31,831 nucleotides of DNA, from positions 1-31,831 of IMG/VR virus record IMGVR_UViG_3300023501_000029; one strand, written 5' to 3'. The stretch is from a virus. Made by a program: the position numbers and the translations under genes. The notes under the pieces are model-generated. The model ran no database searches. It had not been told where the DNA came from and saw only the letters and a program-made list of their open reading frames with translations. Position 1 is the stretch's first letter, and each line of letters opens with the position of its first letter. Shown piece after piece: positions 1-7,525 of the stretch.

Positions 1-1
1 C

Positions 2-760
2 TCAAGTGTAGCTCAAGAGCATGATCTTACGCTTTCAACTATTACTACAGGTCAACCTACAGTAGGTTCCTCAAGTGTAGCTCAAGAGCATGATCTTACG
101 CTTTCAACTATTACTACAGGCCAACCTACAATAGGTTCTTCAAGTGTAGCTCAAGAGCATGATCTTACGCTTTCAGCTATTACTACAGGCCAACCTACAA
201 TAGGTTCTTCAAGTGTAGCTCAAGAGCATGATCTTACGCTTTCAGCTATTACTACAGGCCAACCTGCAGTAGGTTCCTCAAGTGTAACTCAAGAACATGA
301 TCTTACGCTTTCATCTATTACAACTGGCGCTCCTATTGTCCTTAGCATTACGATGTCAGAGCGTGAAACCCTTAATGCTGACCCTATTTCCACTGGAACC
401 CCCTCGGTTGGTTCATCAAGCCTTGATCAAGATCACGACCTGTCGATTGATGGTATAACCACTGGTCAGCCTGTTTTAGGATCAGAGGTTTTAGTTCAGA
501 TACACAACCTGACAGCCAACAACATCAACACAGAGCCAGCTACTGTACAAGTATCAAGCATCGGTCAGAATCACGTTATTTCCATTGATGGTATAACCAC
601 TGGTCAACCTTCTGTCCCATCTATATCAGCGTTTGAAGATGAAACTTTAGTTGGCGATAATATAACCACTGGTCAGCCCTCTGTTTCCACTACAGTCATG
701 GTTGAGACACACATCTTTGCTGGCGTAGGGATTACAACTGGCGTCCCTGTTGTTGGTCAA
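2..760 (+). repeat. Coding tandem repeat, 11 units of 69 bp
   Basis: Eleven head-to-tail 69-bp units encode the 23-residue repeats. The first four or five units (2 to about 330) are almost identical at DNA level, differing at a few positions, while units from 347 on keep the period and key residues but have diverged strongly. The period is an exact multiple of three, so unit gain or loss keeps the frame. There are no spacers, so this is not a CRISPR array. Confidence 0.9.
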
Positions 761-883
761 TCTGCAATTAACGGGTCTGAAAGGCGAGTGGTATCAGTTA
801 CAGCTAATTCAGATAACATTGCTACATTATCTAAAGCAGAAAACACCGCTAAGTTTAACAATAGTCAAAATAGGGCAGCGTAA
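2..883 (+). CDS. 23-residue-repeat phage structural-region protein (5' partial)
   Basis: The reading frame is open from the left edge to the stop at 881-883, so the gene begins upstream; the ATG at 353 is internal to the repeat array and is not the start. The visible part is eleven consecutive 23-residue units (69 bp each, starting at 2, 71, 140 and so on to 692) followed by a short polar tail. The unit consensus is roughly ITTGQPxVGSSSVxQxHDLTLS. Similar TTGxPxVG repeat proteins occur in many phages, but no function is known to me. It lies immediately upstream of a BppU-like gene (TAATG overlap) and near the head protease, so a virion or head-assembly role is inferred from position only. Confidence 0.8.
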   Translation, partial: SSVAQEHDLTLSTITTGQPTVGSSSVAQEHDLTLSTITTGQPTIGSSSVAQEHDLTLSAITTGQPTIGSSSVAQEHDLTLSAITTGQPAVGSSSVTQEHDLTLSSITTGAPIVLSITMSERETLNADPISTGTPSVGSSSLDQDHDLSIDGITTGQPVLGSEVLVQIHNLTANNINTEPATVQVSSIGQNHVISIDGITTGQPSVPSISAFEDETLVGDNITTGQPSVSTTVMVETHIFAGVGITTGVPVVGQSAINGSERRVVSVTANSDNIATLSKAENTAKFNNSQNRAA

Positions 884-1203
884 TGGCATTTATAATTAAA
901 CAGAATGACACATCCCCCTCCCTTGAGGCAACACTGTCAGATGCTAATCTTGTCCCTGTGGACATTACCGCTGCTACTGTGATGCTTCATATGAAGGCTA
1001 TTGGAGGAGTTGTAGTTCTTGATCAACAGATGACAATCACTAATTCCACTGGTGGTGTTGTTCAATATGATTGGCAGACGGGTGATACCTCTGACGTTGG
1101 TACATACTACGTTGAGTTTGAGGTTACATACTCAGATAGCAGCATCGAAACCTTCCCCAATACTGGTAACTTACCTTTGGTCATTACAAGAGAGTTAAAC
1201 TAA
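883..1203 (+). CDS. BppU-like N-terminal domain protein
   Basis: This 106-aa protein begins AFIIKQNDTSPSLEATLSD, continues with VDITAATVMLHMK, and ends with the pattern DVGTYYVEFEVTYSDSSIETFPNTG. This is the small beta-sandwich seen at the N-terminus of baseplate upper protein (BppU-type) families and as stand-alone proteins in siphophage head regions. It is TAATG-coupled to the repeat protein and shares one base with the protease gene downstream, so it is translated as part of the head operon. It is likely a virion structural component; the exact position in the particle is unknown. Confidence 0.6.
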   Translation: MAFIIKQNDTSPSLEATLSDANLVPVDITAATVMLHMKAIGGVVVLDQQMTITNSTGGVVQYDWQTGDTSDVGTYYVEFEVTYSDSSIETFPNTGNLPLVITRELN

Positions 1204-1601
1204 TGGGAACTTTGTTAAAGAATATAGAAGGTAAAATCCTTAAGGCTGACGATGAACAACGTATGGTCTATGGGTGGGCTTCTGTAGTTACAGAAAATGG
1301 TGAAGCTGTAGTAGATCGTCAAGGTGACGTAATCGAAGTCGGCACACTTGTTAAAGCTGTTAATGAATTTATGGAGCATGTGCGGGTCGGCAAGGCTATG
1401 CACGTTGGAGATCAAGTGGGTGTCGTTGTACATTCCCTTCCTATCACTAAAGAAATTGGTGATGCTCTTGGTATCCAGTCTGATCGTGAAGGGTGGGTTG
1501 TCGCTTACAAAGTATTCGATGATGATGTCTGGGCTATGGTCAAATCTGGTGAACTCGCTGCGTTCTCTATAGGTGGACGTGCTATTAAGGAGGAAATCTA
1601 A
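1203..1601 (+). CDS. Prohead serine protease, XkdF-like (split form)
   Basis: This 132-aa protein matches the protease core of XkdF-like prohead proteases: an N-terminal YGWASVV strand, VVDRQGDVI, a His in KAMHVGDQVG (about residue 74) and a Ser in AAFSIGGRA (about residue 123) as the likely catalytic pair. These enzymes cleave scaffold and capsid subunits during prohead maturation. Related proteins usually continue with a segment containing LSLVDRPAN; here the frame stops at 1599-1601, and that segment is encoded immediately afterwards in the +1 frame by the next gene. The neighbours (scaffold-like, cement, major capsid) fit. The role is fairly sure; whether the split is natural is open. Confidence 0.75.
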   Translation: MGTLLKNIEGKILKADDEQRMVYGWASVVTENGEAVVDRQGDVIEVGTLVKAVNEFMEHVRVGKAMHVGDQVGVVVHSLPITKEIGDALGIQSDREGWVVAYKVFDDDVWAMVKSGELAAFSIGGRAIKEEI

Positions 1602-1602
1602 C

Positions 1603-2466
1603 TTGCCTAATCTCCTGAAAAACTTGCACCTTGAAGAACTTTCCCTTGTGGATCGTCCTGCCAATGCTCAGGCAATGGTTAGCCTCTTCAAGCGTGACAA
1701 TTCCAATGAGGAAATTACTAAAATGAGTGAAGAAATGGAAGCCAAAGTTAAGGCGTACATGGAAGACAAAGGCTGTGGTCGTGGTGAAGCTATGAAAGCT
1801 CTTAACTACGACATGGGCATGGAAAAGGCTGATGAAGCTGTGGAAGAGGTTGCTGAGAAAGCTGCCCCTGAAGTTGAAGCTGTAGAAGCCCCTGAAGTTG
1901 ACGTTGAGGCCCTTAAAGCTGACGTTGAACGTCTTTCTGAGGAAAACCAACATCTCCGCAAAGGTCTTATCGACAATGGGTACGTTATTCGTGCTGATTC
2001 GATTGAGAAGAAGGCGGAAGAGGAAATGATGGACATCAGCGGTGAGATGGTTGCTAAAAGCGACATCCCAGCCCCAGTCCTGAAAGCACTTGAGGCTGCT
2101 GAAGTAGCCAAGCGCGAACATGAACTAGAGAAAGCTGACCTTGCGTTGACTAAGAGTGCAGATGAAGTTCTGCCACACTTTGAAGCTGGTGCAGCTAAGA
2201 CACTTCTGAAGTCATTCTCAGAAGATGAAGCAATTATGGTGATGTTGAAGGCCGCTGATGCAGCTTTTGCAGCTTCCATGCAAGAATTTGGTAAGTCCGA
2301 TGTAGATGGCGAGTTCGCTACCTCTGCCGATAAACTGGATGCTCTCGTAAAGTCCTACATGGACGATAACCAACTGAAAAAGAGTGAGTTCGCCAAGGCT
2401 TATGCTGCTGTAGCTAAGACCGATGAAGGCAGGGCACTCATCAATAAATCCTATAAAGGGGAATAA
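1603..2466 (+). CDS. XkdF C-terminal segment plus scaffold-like protein
   Basis: The likely start is the TTG at 1603, nine bases after a strong TAAGGAGG (1586-1593) that sits inside the end of the protease gene; this gives 287 aa. The N-terminus carries EELSLVDRPANAQA, normally found within XkdF-type proteins. The rest is highly charged and rich in Ala, Glu and Lys, with a predicted coiled coil (about residues 85-125) and a helical C-terminus, as expected for a capsid scaffold. A second in-frame ATG at 1723, nine bases after GAGGAA, could start a shorter scaffold-only product of about 247 aa. It lies directly before the cement and major capsid genes. Scaffold function is inferred from composition and position. 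Confidence 0.65.
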   Translation: MPNLLKNLHLEELSLVDRPANAQAMVSLFKRDNSNEEITKMSEEMEAKVKAYMEDKGCGRGEAMKALNYDMGMEKADEAVEEVAEKAAPEVEAVEAPEVDVEALKADVERLSEENQHLRKGLIDNGYVIRADSIEKKAEEEMMDISGEMVAKSDIPAPVLKALEAAEVAKREHELEKADLALTKSADEVLPHFEAGAAKTLLKSFSEDEAIMVMLKAADAAFAASMQEFGKSDVDGEFATSADKLDALVKSYMDDNQLKKSEFAKAYAAVAKTDEGRALINKSYKGE

Positions 2467-2468
2467 TC

Positions 2469-2840
2469 ATGGCTGTTATGCAATCACGCGACAACCGCAC
2501 TTTTATCGCTGGGGAAGACCTTTCCGCAGCACAATTCAAATTCGTAACTCTTGAAGCAGATGGTCAAGTTGACCTTGCTGACTCTGCTGGTGAAAACGCT
2601 ATGGGCGTATGTCTTGCTGGCTCTACCGCTGGTAACGCTGTAACCGTATGTGTTTCTGGCTCCGTAATGGTAACTGCTGGTGGAACTATTACCTCTGGTG
2701 ATGCTTTGCAAACAGATGCCGCTGGTGACGCACTTCTCGCTGCAACTGGTGATGTAATACTTGGATACGCCCGTGAATCTGGTGTAGACGGTCAAGTCAT
2801 CGAAATGGAAATGATCCAAGGTGGCAACGTAGCAGCCTAA
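2469..2840 (+). CDS. Capsid cement / head decoration protein (DUF2190-like)
   Basis: This 123-aa protein is rich in small residues and beta structure, with a pattern typical of DUF2190 capsid cement proteins: an N-terminal FIAGEDLSAAQFKFVTL, a central AVTVCVSGSVMVTAGGTITSGDALQ and a late GDVILGYARESG. Such proteins bind the outside of the expanded capsid and stabilise it. It is placed two bases after the scaffold-like gene and 24 bp before the major capsid gene, the usual position. Family assignment is good; direct evidence of decoration is not visible in the sequence. Confidence 0.7.
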   Translation: MAVMQSRDNRTFIAGEDLSAAQFKFVTLEADGQVDLADSAGENAMGVCLAGSTAGNAVTVCVSGSVMVTAGGTITSGDALQTDAAGDALLAATGDVILGYARESGVDGQVIEMEMIQGGNVAA

Positions 2841-2864
2841 CCCAGCATTTAAAGGAATAACATA

Positions 2865-3866
2865 ATGCCTCTATTAACTCCCTCACAAGTACATATCGAC
2901 CAGCCGTTGTCTAACTTGACGCTGGCATTTGTACAAGACCAAGCTAGTTTTGTAGCTGACAAAGTGTTCCCTACTGTAGGTGTTGCACGTCAGTCTGACA
3001 AATACTACATCTATGACCGTGCGAACATGAATCGCTCAGGTGATGTTAAGAAACTAGCTCCACGTACCGAAGTAAATCGTATTGGTATGGCAATCTCCAA
3101 CTCCTCATACTATGCAGACGTTTATGGTCTTGGCATGGACTTCGATGAGCAAACTCTTGCTAACGAAGATGCAATGTTGGAAATTCGCTCTGCTGGCGCA
3201 CAGACATTGACAACTCGCTTGTTGATCCATCGTGAAAAGCAGTTTGCTGACACGTTCTTCCAATCTGGTGTCTGGACAACAGATGCTGCTGGTGCAGCTA
3301 ATGGTGTTGGTACTCCAGTCTACTGGAACGACTACACTAACTCAACACCAATCTCAGACGTTACTGTTGGTGCTCGTACTATGCAGTTGACTTCTGGCGG
3401 CTTCAAACCAAACACAATGGTTGTTGGTAAAGAAGTTCGTGACATCTTGGTTAACCACCCAGATATCCTTGCACGTTTGAATGGTGGTTCTACCATCAAC
3501 AACCCTGCATTGATAACAGACGGTAAACTGGCAGAAATCTTTGGCGTAGAGAACTTCTTCGTCATGGAAGCTGTAGAGAACACTGCTGCTGAAGGTCTGG
3601 CAGAATCTTCTGCCTTTATCGGTGGTAAAAACGCTCTGTTGGTACACGCACCCCGTGGCGCTGGTCTAATGACCCCTGCTGCTGGTTTGACATTCGCATG
3701 GAACTCAATTCCCGGCGTAAACAACCTCGGTATTACTGTTGAATCATACTCTGACGATGCTCTTAAGCGTCAACAGGTTGCAGAACATATCCAAGTTAAA
3801 ATGTCCTATGACATGAAAGTCACAGGCGCTGACTTAGGTTACTTCTTCTCAGCAATCGTACAGTAA
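2865..3866 (+). CDS. Major capsid protein (HK97 fold expected)
   Basis: This 333-aa protein resembles a family of phage major capsid proteins: the N-terminus contains ASFVADKVFPTVGVARQSDKY, followed by a long region with RTEVNRIGMAISNSSYYADVYGLGMDFDEQ and TRLLIHREKQFADTFF (the spine-helix area). The C-terminal half includes GGFKPNTMVVGKEVRDILVNHPD, typical of the A-domain region of this group. It assembles the icosahedral shell. Its place after protease, scaffold and cement genes, and just before a hairpin and the connector genes, supports the call. An RBS-like AAAGGAATAAC precedes the ATG. Confidence 0.85.
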   Translation: MPLLTPSQVHIDQPLSNLTLAFVQDQASFVADKVFPTVGVARQSDKYYIYDRANMNRSGDVKKLAPRTEVNRIGMAISNSSYYADVYGLGMDFDEQTLANEDAMLEIRSAGAQTLTTRLLIHREKQFADTFFQSGVWTTDAAGAANGVGTPVYWNDYTNSTPISDVTVGARTMQLTSGGFKPNTMVVGKEVRDILVNHPDILARLNGGSTINNPALITDGKLAEIFGVENFFVMEAVENTAAEGLAESSAFIGGKNALLVHAPRGAGLMTPAAGLTFAWNSIPGVNNLGITVESYSDDALKRQQVAEHIQVKMSYDMKVTGADLGYFFSAIVQ

Positions 3867-3888
3867 GTCTAGCTTACTACACTAACGG

Positions 3889-3916
3889 GAAACCCTGAGC
3901 TTAGGCTTGGGGTTTC
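3889..3916 (+). terminator. Hairpin after major capsid gene
   Basis: A 12-bp stem (3889-3900 paired with 3905-3916, including two G-T pairs) closes a TTAG loop 22 bp after the capsid stop codon. No T-tract follows, so it may be a weak or rho-assisted terminator, or an mRNA-stabilising or processing hairpin that raises capsid expression over the downstream connector genes. A smaller hairpin overlaps the stop codon itself (about 3862-3878). Confidence 0.55.
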
Positions 3917-3964
3917 ACCCAACTATAATAGAACATAACAGTATTCATATAATGGAGAGTCCCT

Positions 3965-4390
3965 ATGCACCCCACATACTTGGGTTGGCAGGTCGATTGG
4001 CCTGTCTTTATTAAAATACCTCTTTCTGCCAATGGCAAGAATTGGAAACGTGGAGATCATTTTAACTGGTTAGAACGAAGCCTAGAGCAAGATAAAGTAG
4101 CTTCGCTGTACGTCTCTGGTTATTTGTATCACAATGTAGAATTAGAAGTTCAGACTAAAGTTGGAGATCGACTGTCTGAACTAGCTGGCAAGGAACTAGA
4201 AAGCCTAGTGAACCTGCTAAACGTAGAGGTTAAGAGTAGAACCTCTAGTAGTTCAGAGTTTGAAGCTAAGAAGTGTAAGAAGTCTAGGGTTGACGACAAA
4301 CAACGTGGCCTTATCAGACGCTTCCTTAATGCTAATCGCTGGATTACGGAAGACTTCTACGACATACGAGATAAGGTTCTCGCAGAGTAA
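3965..4390 (+). CDS. Hypothetical protein in head-tail connector region
   Basis: I do not recognise this 141-aa protein. It is basic towards the C-terminus, with a Ser-rich linker around residues 90-100 followed by KKCKKSR and a final helical segment RGLIRRFLNANRWITEDFYDIRDKVL. The N-terminal half contains several aromatic residues (YLGWQVDWPVFIKIPLS). It lies between the major capsid protein and the gp6-like connector, where a head-completion, fibre-anchoring or regulatory protein could be expected. GGAG at about 3953 is a plausible ribosome binding site. Confidence 0.6.
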   Translation: MHPTYLGWQVDWPVFIKIPLSANGKNWKRGDHFNWLERSLEQDKVASLYVSGYLYHNVELEVQTKVGDRLSELAGKELESLVNLLNVEVKSRTSSSSEFEAKKCKKSRVDDKQRGLIRRFLNANRWITEDFYDIRDKVLAE

Positions 4391-4410
4391 TAACAACGGA
4401 GACGACTTAC

Positions 4411-4866
4411 ATGGCATGGTCTTACGATCCTACAGACTTAGACACCACCACGGCCTCAGGTCGTCTCAACACAGTACGTCTGTTAGTTGGAGATACCGAT
4501 ACGGTTGACCAACAGGTTCAGAACGAAGAGATTACTTTTGCACTGGGTGAGAACGGTAATAACGTATATTACTCTGGAGCTTGGGTTGCTCGTGTCATTG
4601 CCTCTAAATACTCCCGACAGGTAACGACACAAATAAGTGGTGCCTTGAGTGCTGACTACTCAGACCTAGCCAAGCAGTACAAGACACTAGCAGATAACCT
4701 AGAGTACCAAGGTAAGACCGCAGGTGCTTCGGTGGGTGTCCTAGCCGGAGGTATCACGAAGAGTACCGTTGAGGCTGTACGGGCTAATACTAACCGTATC
4801 GAAGGCTCCTTCCGCAGAGATAGATTTAAGAACCCACCAAGCTACCAAACACCTGAATACGAATAA
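4411..4866 (+). CDS. Head-tail adaptor, gp6-like
   Basis: This 151-aa mainly helical protein has the features of HK97 gp6 / SPP1 gp15-type adaptors: a start with short acidic and Thr-rich stretches, RLLVGDTD, VQNEEITFAL, then AARVIASKYS-like helix sequence (AWVARVIASKYSRQVT) and YSDLAKQYKTLADNLEYQG. Adaptors bind the portal ring and begin the connector. It is the first of four genes in the standard connector order (adaptor, stopper, gp10-like, terminator). The tail of the protein is basic and Pro-rich. Confidence 0.65.
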   Translation: MAWSYDPTDLDTTTASGRLNTVRLLVGDTDTVDQQVQNEEITFALGENGNNVYYSGAWVARVIASKYSRQVTTQISGALSADYSDLAKQYKTLADNLEYQGKTAGASVGVLAGGITKSTVEAVRANTNRIEGSFRRDRFKNPPSYQTPEYE

Positions 4867-4876
4867 GGAGTAAGAT

Positions 4877-5236
4877 ATGTCATTTCGCTCCTTTGATATG
4901 CTTAATCTTATTAGAGACTTTGGGGAAACCCTAACTCTGCGTAAGGTTACAACGGCTGGAGATTATAACCCAGCTACAGGTGCCATAGATAACTCAGCTA
5001 CAACCGACTACAGTATCACAGCTTACCTCTATAATTATAATGCAGGGGTTATAGCTGGAAACGATGAGGTTGTTCGTGGAACTCGTAAGTGCGTTATATC
5101 AGCTTTAGGTTTAGCTGCTGTCCCTGACTTTGATGACCTGATTGTAGGCAGTGGTGACACAGTTAAGATCAAGTCAGTTATGTCGTTATTTTCCGCTGGT
5201 ACTGCCGTAGGCTATATCTGTGACGTAGGGGAGTAG
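4877..5236 (+). CDS. Head-closure / stopper protein
   Basis: This is a 119-aa beta-rich protein. The pattern IRDFGETLTLRKVTTAGDYNPATGAI, followed later by DDLIVGSGDTVKIKSV, matches phage head-closure (stopper, SPP1 gp16-type) proteins that plug the connector after DNA packaging. It is between the adaptor gene and the gp10-like gene. An AAGGAG ten bases before the ATG supports the start. Similarity is by pattern and position, so the functional call is moderately sure. Confidence 0.6.
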   Translation: MSFRSFDMLNLIRDFGETLTLRKVTTAGDYNPATGAIDNSATTDYSITAYLYNYNAGVIAGNDEVVRGTRKCVISALGLAAVPDFDDLIVGSGDTVKIKSVMSLFSAGTAVGYICDVGE

Positions 5237-5240
5237 AAAC

Positions 5241-5660
5241 ATGAAGGCACAAAATCAGTTTGTCAAAGTTAACGCTTCGTTCTACAAGAAGATGGAACAC
5301 CTAGAGGACATTGTTGAGGATGCAGTCAAAGAGGAATTGATCTCTATAGCTCAAAGTGCCGTTAGTTTCTCCCCTGTTGATACTGGTGCATATGTAACAT
5401 CCTTCTCTTTTACTACTGGAGCGGGTCGTCCAAGGGGTAAATCTTCTGACAATAAGCCTAAGAAGCAGAACCCACAACAGAAGATGCAAGAGGGCTTTCA
5501 GAACCTCCTCACAGACATCAACAAAATTGACCTAAAGAGTACGGCAAGCGTCCAACTCAGGAATGGCTCACCTCACGCCTCTGATGTAGAGAACGGTGGG
5601 CCAACTTGGAGAAGGGCTGGGTATAAAGTTTTTGCACAGGTAAGGAATATCTATGGCTAG
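5241..5660 (+). CDS. HK97 gp10-like neck / tail-completion protein
   Basis: This 139-aa protein has an N-terminal helix (ASFYKKMEHLEDIVEDAVKEEL) followed by the family hallmark SPVDTGAYVTSF, then a basic Gln/Lys-rich linker (about residues 65-85) and a short C-terminal domain. HK97 gp10-like proteins join head and tail. The stop codon overlaps the start of the tail terminator gene by eight bases, a common translational coupling within the connector block. Confidence 0.7.
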   Translation: MKAQNQFVKVNASFYKKMEHLEDIVEDAVKEELISIAQSAVSFSPVDTGAYVTSFSFTTGAGRPRGKSSDNKPKKQNPQQKMQEGFQNLLTDINKIDLKSTASVQLRNGSPHASDVENGGPTWRRAGYKVFAQVRNIYG

Positions 5661-6075
5661 TATTCACAACGATATTCGGGCTGCACTTGAGAGCAAGCTA
5701 TCGACAACATCAGGTCTCCCTTCCATAGCCTATGAGAACGTAGCCTTTGAGCCTACAACAGGCACTAGCTTCATTAAGGTGCAATACCTCCCGACAGTTA
5801 ACAAACCCGCTGTAAGGGGCTTAAACCCACAGTTGAGATACCAAGGTGTCTTTTCCGTCACAGTCTTCGCCCCCGAAGGTCAAGGCCCAGCTACCGCAGA
5901 CGACTATACTAACAAAGTGATAGACGCCTTCGCAGCAACTACTGATATCTCATTTACGAATGGTGATACAGAAACAATCATAGTGTCTATTGACTACGCT
6001 GAACGTCAGCAAGGGATGATAGATAGTCCTTGGTACTTTGTTCCGATCAACATCGGATGGTACATTTATGCTTAG
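5653..6075 (+). CDS. Tail terminator protein (DUF4128-like)
   Basis: This 140-aa protein has the features of siphophage tail terminators: an N-terminal helix (IRAALESKLSTTSGLPSIAYENVAFEP), IKVQYLPTVNKP, RYQGVFSVTVFAPEGQG and a final beta strand. Tail terminators cap the tail tube and set the end of polymerisation. The gene overlaps the gp10-like gene upstream, and its last codons overlap the start of the HNH gene, which separates it from the tail tube gene that normally follows directly. Confidence 0.7.
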   Translation: MASIHNDIRAALESKLSTTSGLPSIAYENVAFEPTTGTSFIKVQYLPTVNKPAVRGLNPQLRYQGVFSVTVFAPEGQGPATADDYTNKVIDAFAATTDISFTNGDTETIIVSIDYAERQQGMIDSPWYFVPINIGWYIYA

Positions 6076-6568
6076 GGTATGTAAAACCTGCGGGGTAGAA
6101 AAGCCACTTGATAGTTTTACTAAGAACTCTAGGTGTAATTATGGGGTCACGCATAAATGCTTAAATTGTTCCGCAGATTATCACTCAGATTACTATCGCA
6201 ACAACACTGAGCAACGAGCAAAAACTCAAAAGAAGTCTGTTGCTAAACGAAGAGCTGGTGGTAGAGACGTTAATAAACCCTCTAGGGAATACAATAAGAG
6301 AAACCCAGAGTACAAGAGATTTTATGCGTCACAAAGAAAAGCCCATGTAAAAAGAGCCACCCCCTCTTGGCTAACCGACTCTCAAAAGGCTCACATCAAA
6401 AGAACTTATAAGTTGGCGCAGACAATAAGAGATGCGACAGGTTTAGATTATCATGTAGATCACATCATACCCCTACGCGGGGAGAACGTCTGTGGACTGC
6501 ATGTACCAGAGAACTTACGGGTTTTACGGGCTGACCTCAACTTATCTAAATCCAACATTTATAAATAA
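6068..6568 (+). CDS. Free-standing HNH endonuclease
   Basis: Starting at the ATG at 6068 this is 166 aa. The N-terminus has two CxxC pairs (CKTCG and CLNC), a likely zinc-binding finger, followed by a basic linker rich in Lys and Arg. The C-terminus carries an HNH core: YHVDHIIPLRG, then GLHVPENLRVL and NLSKSN. HNH enzymes of this type nick or cut DNA and often act as homing endonucleases. It is wedged between tail terminator and tail tube genes, overlapping the former by eight bases, and has no structural role. No intron or intein boundary is visible around it. Confidence 0.85.
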   Translation: MLRVCKTCGVEKPLDSFTKNSRCNYGVTHKCLNCSADYHSDYYRNNTEQRAKTQKKSVAKRRAGGRDVNKPSREYNKRNPEYKRFYASQRKAHVKRATPSWLTDSQKAHIKRTYKLAQTIRDATGLDYHVDHIIPLRGENVCGLHVPENLRVLRADLNLSKSNIYK

Positions 6569-6589
6569 CTTTCCACAGGAGAATATAAC

Positions 6590-7501
6590 ATGGCCTTTGC
6601 ACAAGGATCACGTTCCAGTCTATCATTTATAACCGAAGCAACTTTCGGTACAACACCCGCTGGAAGTTTTGCTAACCTTCCCTTCAGCACCCACTCTTTA
6701 AACCTAACCAAAGACGTTCTTGCTGGAACTGACATTCAAGCTGACCGTATGGGTAGAGTTAACCGCCAAGGTAACCGTCAGGTAGGGGGAGACATTGTAG
6801 TTGACCTTCGTGATGGAGACTTTGATGTACTGCTTGAATCAGCTATGCTTAACACTTGGGCCACTAACGTGCTTAAGGTTGGGGTAACACCAAAGTTTAT
6901 CTCAGTGGAAGATTACGCTGCTGACATAGATCAAGCTCGTTTGTTTACAGGCTTGTCAGTTTCCACTATGGGTATATCCCTTGCTCCTAACCAGATGGTA
7001 ACAACTACCTTTGGTATGGTTGGTAAGGACATGACCATAGGTGCCACAGAGAAGACACAGACTGCTGCCTCTGGCGCTGCACCATTTGATGCTTACTCAG
7101 GTGACATTTCCATCGGTAACGTAGGTGCAGGTTCTGCGGTAGCTATCGTAACTGCACTAGACTTCACCTTGAACAACTCATATGCACCTACCTTCGTCAT
7201 TGGCGATGATAGCGCACCCTCACTTGAGTATGGTCGTGCAGACGTTGAAGGCACCCTGACAGCTTACTTCGAGGATGCTTCTCTCATCAACCGTTTCCTC
7301 AATGAAACTGAGACTGAGATTGAAGTATCTGTAGACGACCCTACAGGTGCTAACTCCTATACGTTTCAGTTCCCACGAGTAAAAATTAACTCTGCTGACG
7401 TTGGTGTCGATGGTCCAACGAGCCGTATGATCTCTATGTCATTCGTAGCCCTATACGACACGACAGAAGAAACTAACCTTAAGATTACACGCCCATCGTG
7501 A
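6590..7501 (+). CDS. Major tail tube protein
   Basis: This 303-aa protein has an N-terminal pattern common to siphophage tube proteins (SRSSLSFITEATFGTTPAG, then LPFSTHSLNLTKDVLAGTDIQADR and RQVGGDIVVDL), and is dominated by beta-prone sequence throughout. It would polymerise into the hollow tail tube. The AGGAGAATATAAC ribosome binding site is strong, and a stable terminator hairpin follows the stop codon, both fitting a highly expressed structural gene. The length (303 aa) suggests an added C-terminal domain compared with minimal tube proteins of about 200 aa. Confidence 0.75.
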   Translation: MAFAQGSRSSLSFITEATFGTTPAGSFANLPFSTHSLNLTKDVLAGTDIQADRMGRVNRQGNRQVGGDIVVDLRDGDFDVLLESAMLNTWATNVLKVGVTPKFISVEDYAADIDQARLFTGLSVSTMGISLAPNQMVTTTFGMVGKDMTIGATEKTQTAASGAAPFDAYSGDISIGNVGAGSAVAIVTALDFTLNNSYAPTFVIGDDSAPSLEYGRADVEGTLTAYFEDASLINRFLNETETEIEVSVDDPTGANSYTFQFPRVKINSADVGVDGPTSRMISMSFVALYDTTEETNLKITRPS

Positions 7502-7509
7502 TAACGTAA

Positions 7510-7525
7510 TACCTTAGCTAAGGTA
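7510..7525. other. Perfect 16-bp palindrome after tail tube gene
   Basis: TACCTTAGCTAAGGTA reads the same on both strands and directly precedes the terminator hairpin. It could be a dimeric protein binding site, a small cruciform or mRNA hairpin that adds to termination. I saw no second copy in the window. Confidence 0.5.

Noticed and set aside
2-346. Direct repeats resembling a CRISPR array
   Set aside because: Units are 69 bp, contiguous, without spacers, and read as one open protein frame.
353-883. ATG at 353 as the start of the repeat protein
   Set aside because: The frame is open upstream to the window edge with the same repeat, so this Met is internal.
1215-1664. Antisense open frame opposite the protease gene (149 codons)
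   Set aside because: The opposite strand carries a recognisable protease in frame; the antisense product has no motif and no ribosome binding site.
1585-2279. Two antisense frames opposite the scaffold-like gene (1585-2121, 1806-2279)
   Set aside because: Codon-pattern shadows of a Glu/Lys/Ala-rich gene; low-complexity Ser/Phe products with no motif.
3332-3724. Antisense frames opposite the major capsid gene
   Set aside because: They lie entirely within a well-supported capsid gene and lack motifs or coupling.
3901-3929. Promoter-like TTAGGC with TATAAT (17-base spacing) behind the capsid gene
   Set aside because: The -35 box is poor and overlaps the hairpin loop; AT-rich spacing could occur by chance, so it is not listed as a feature.
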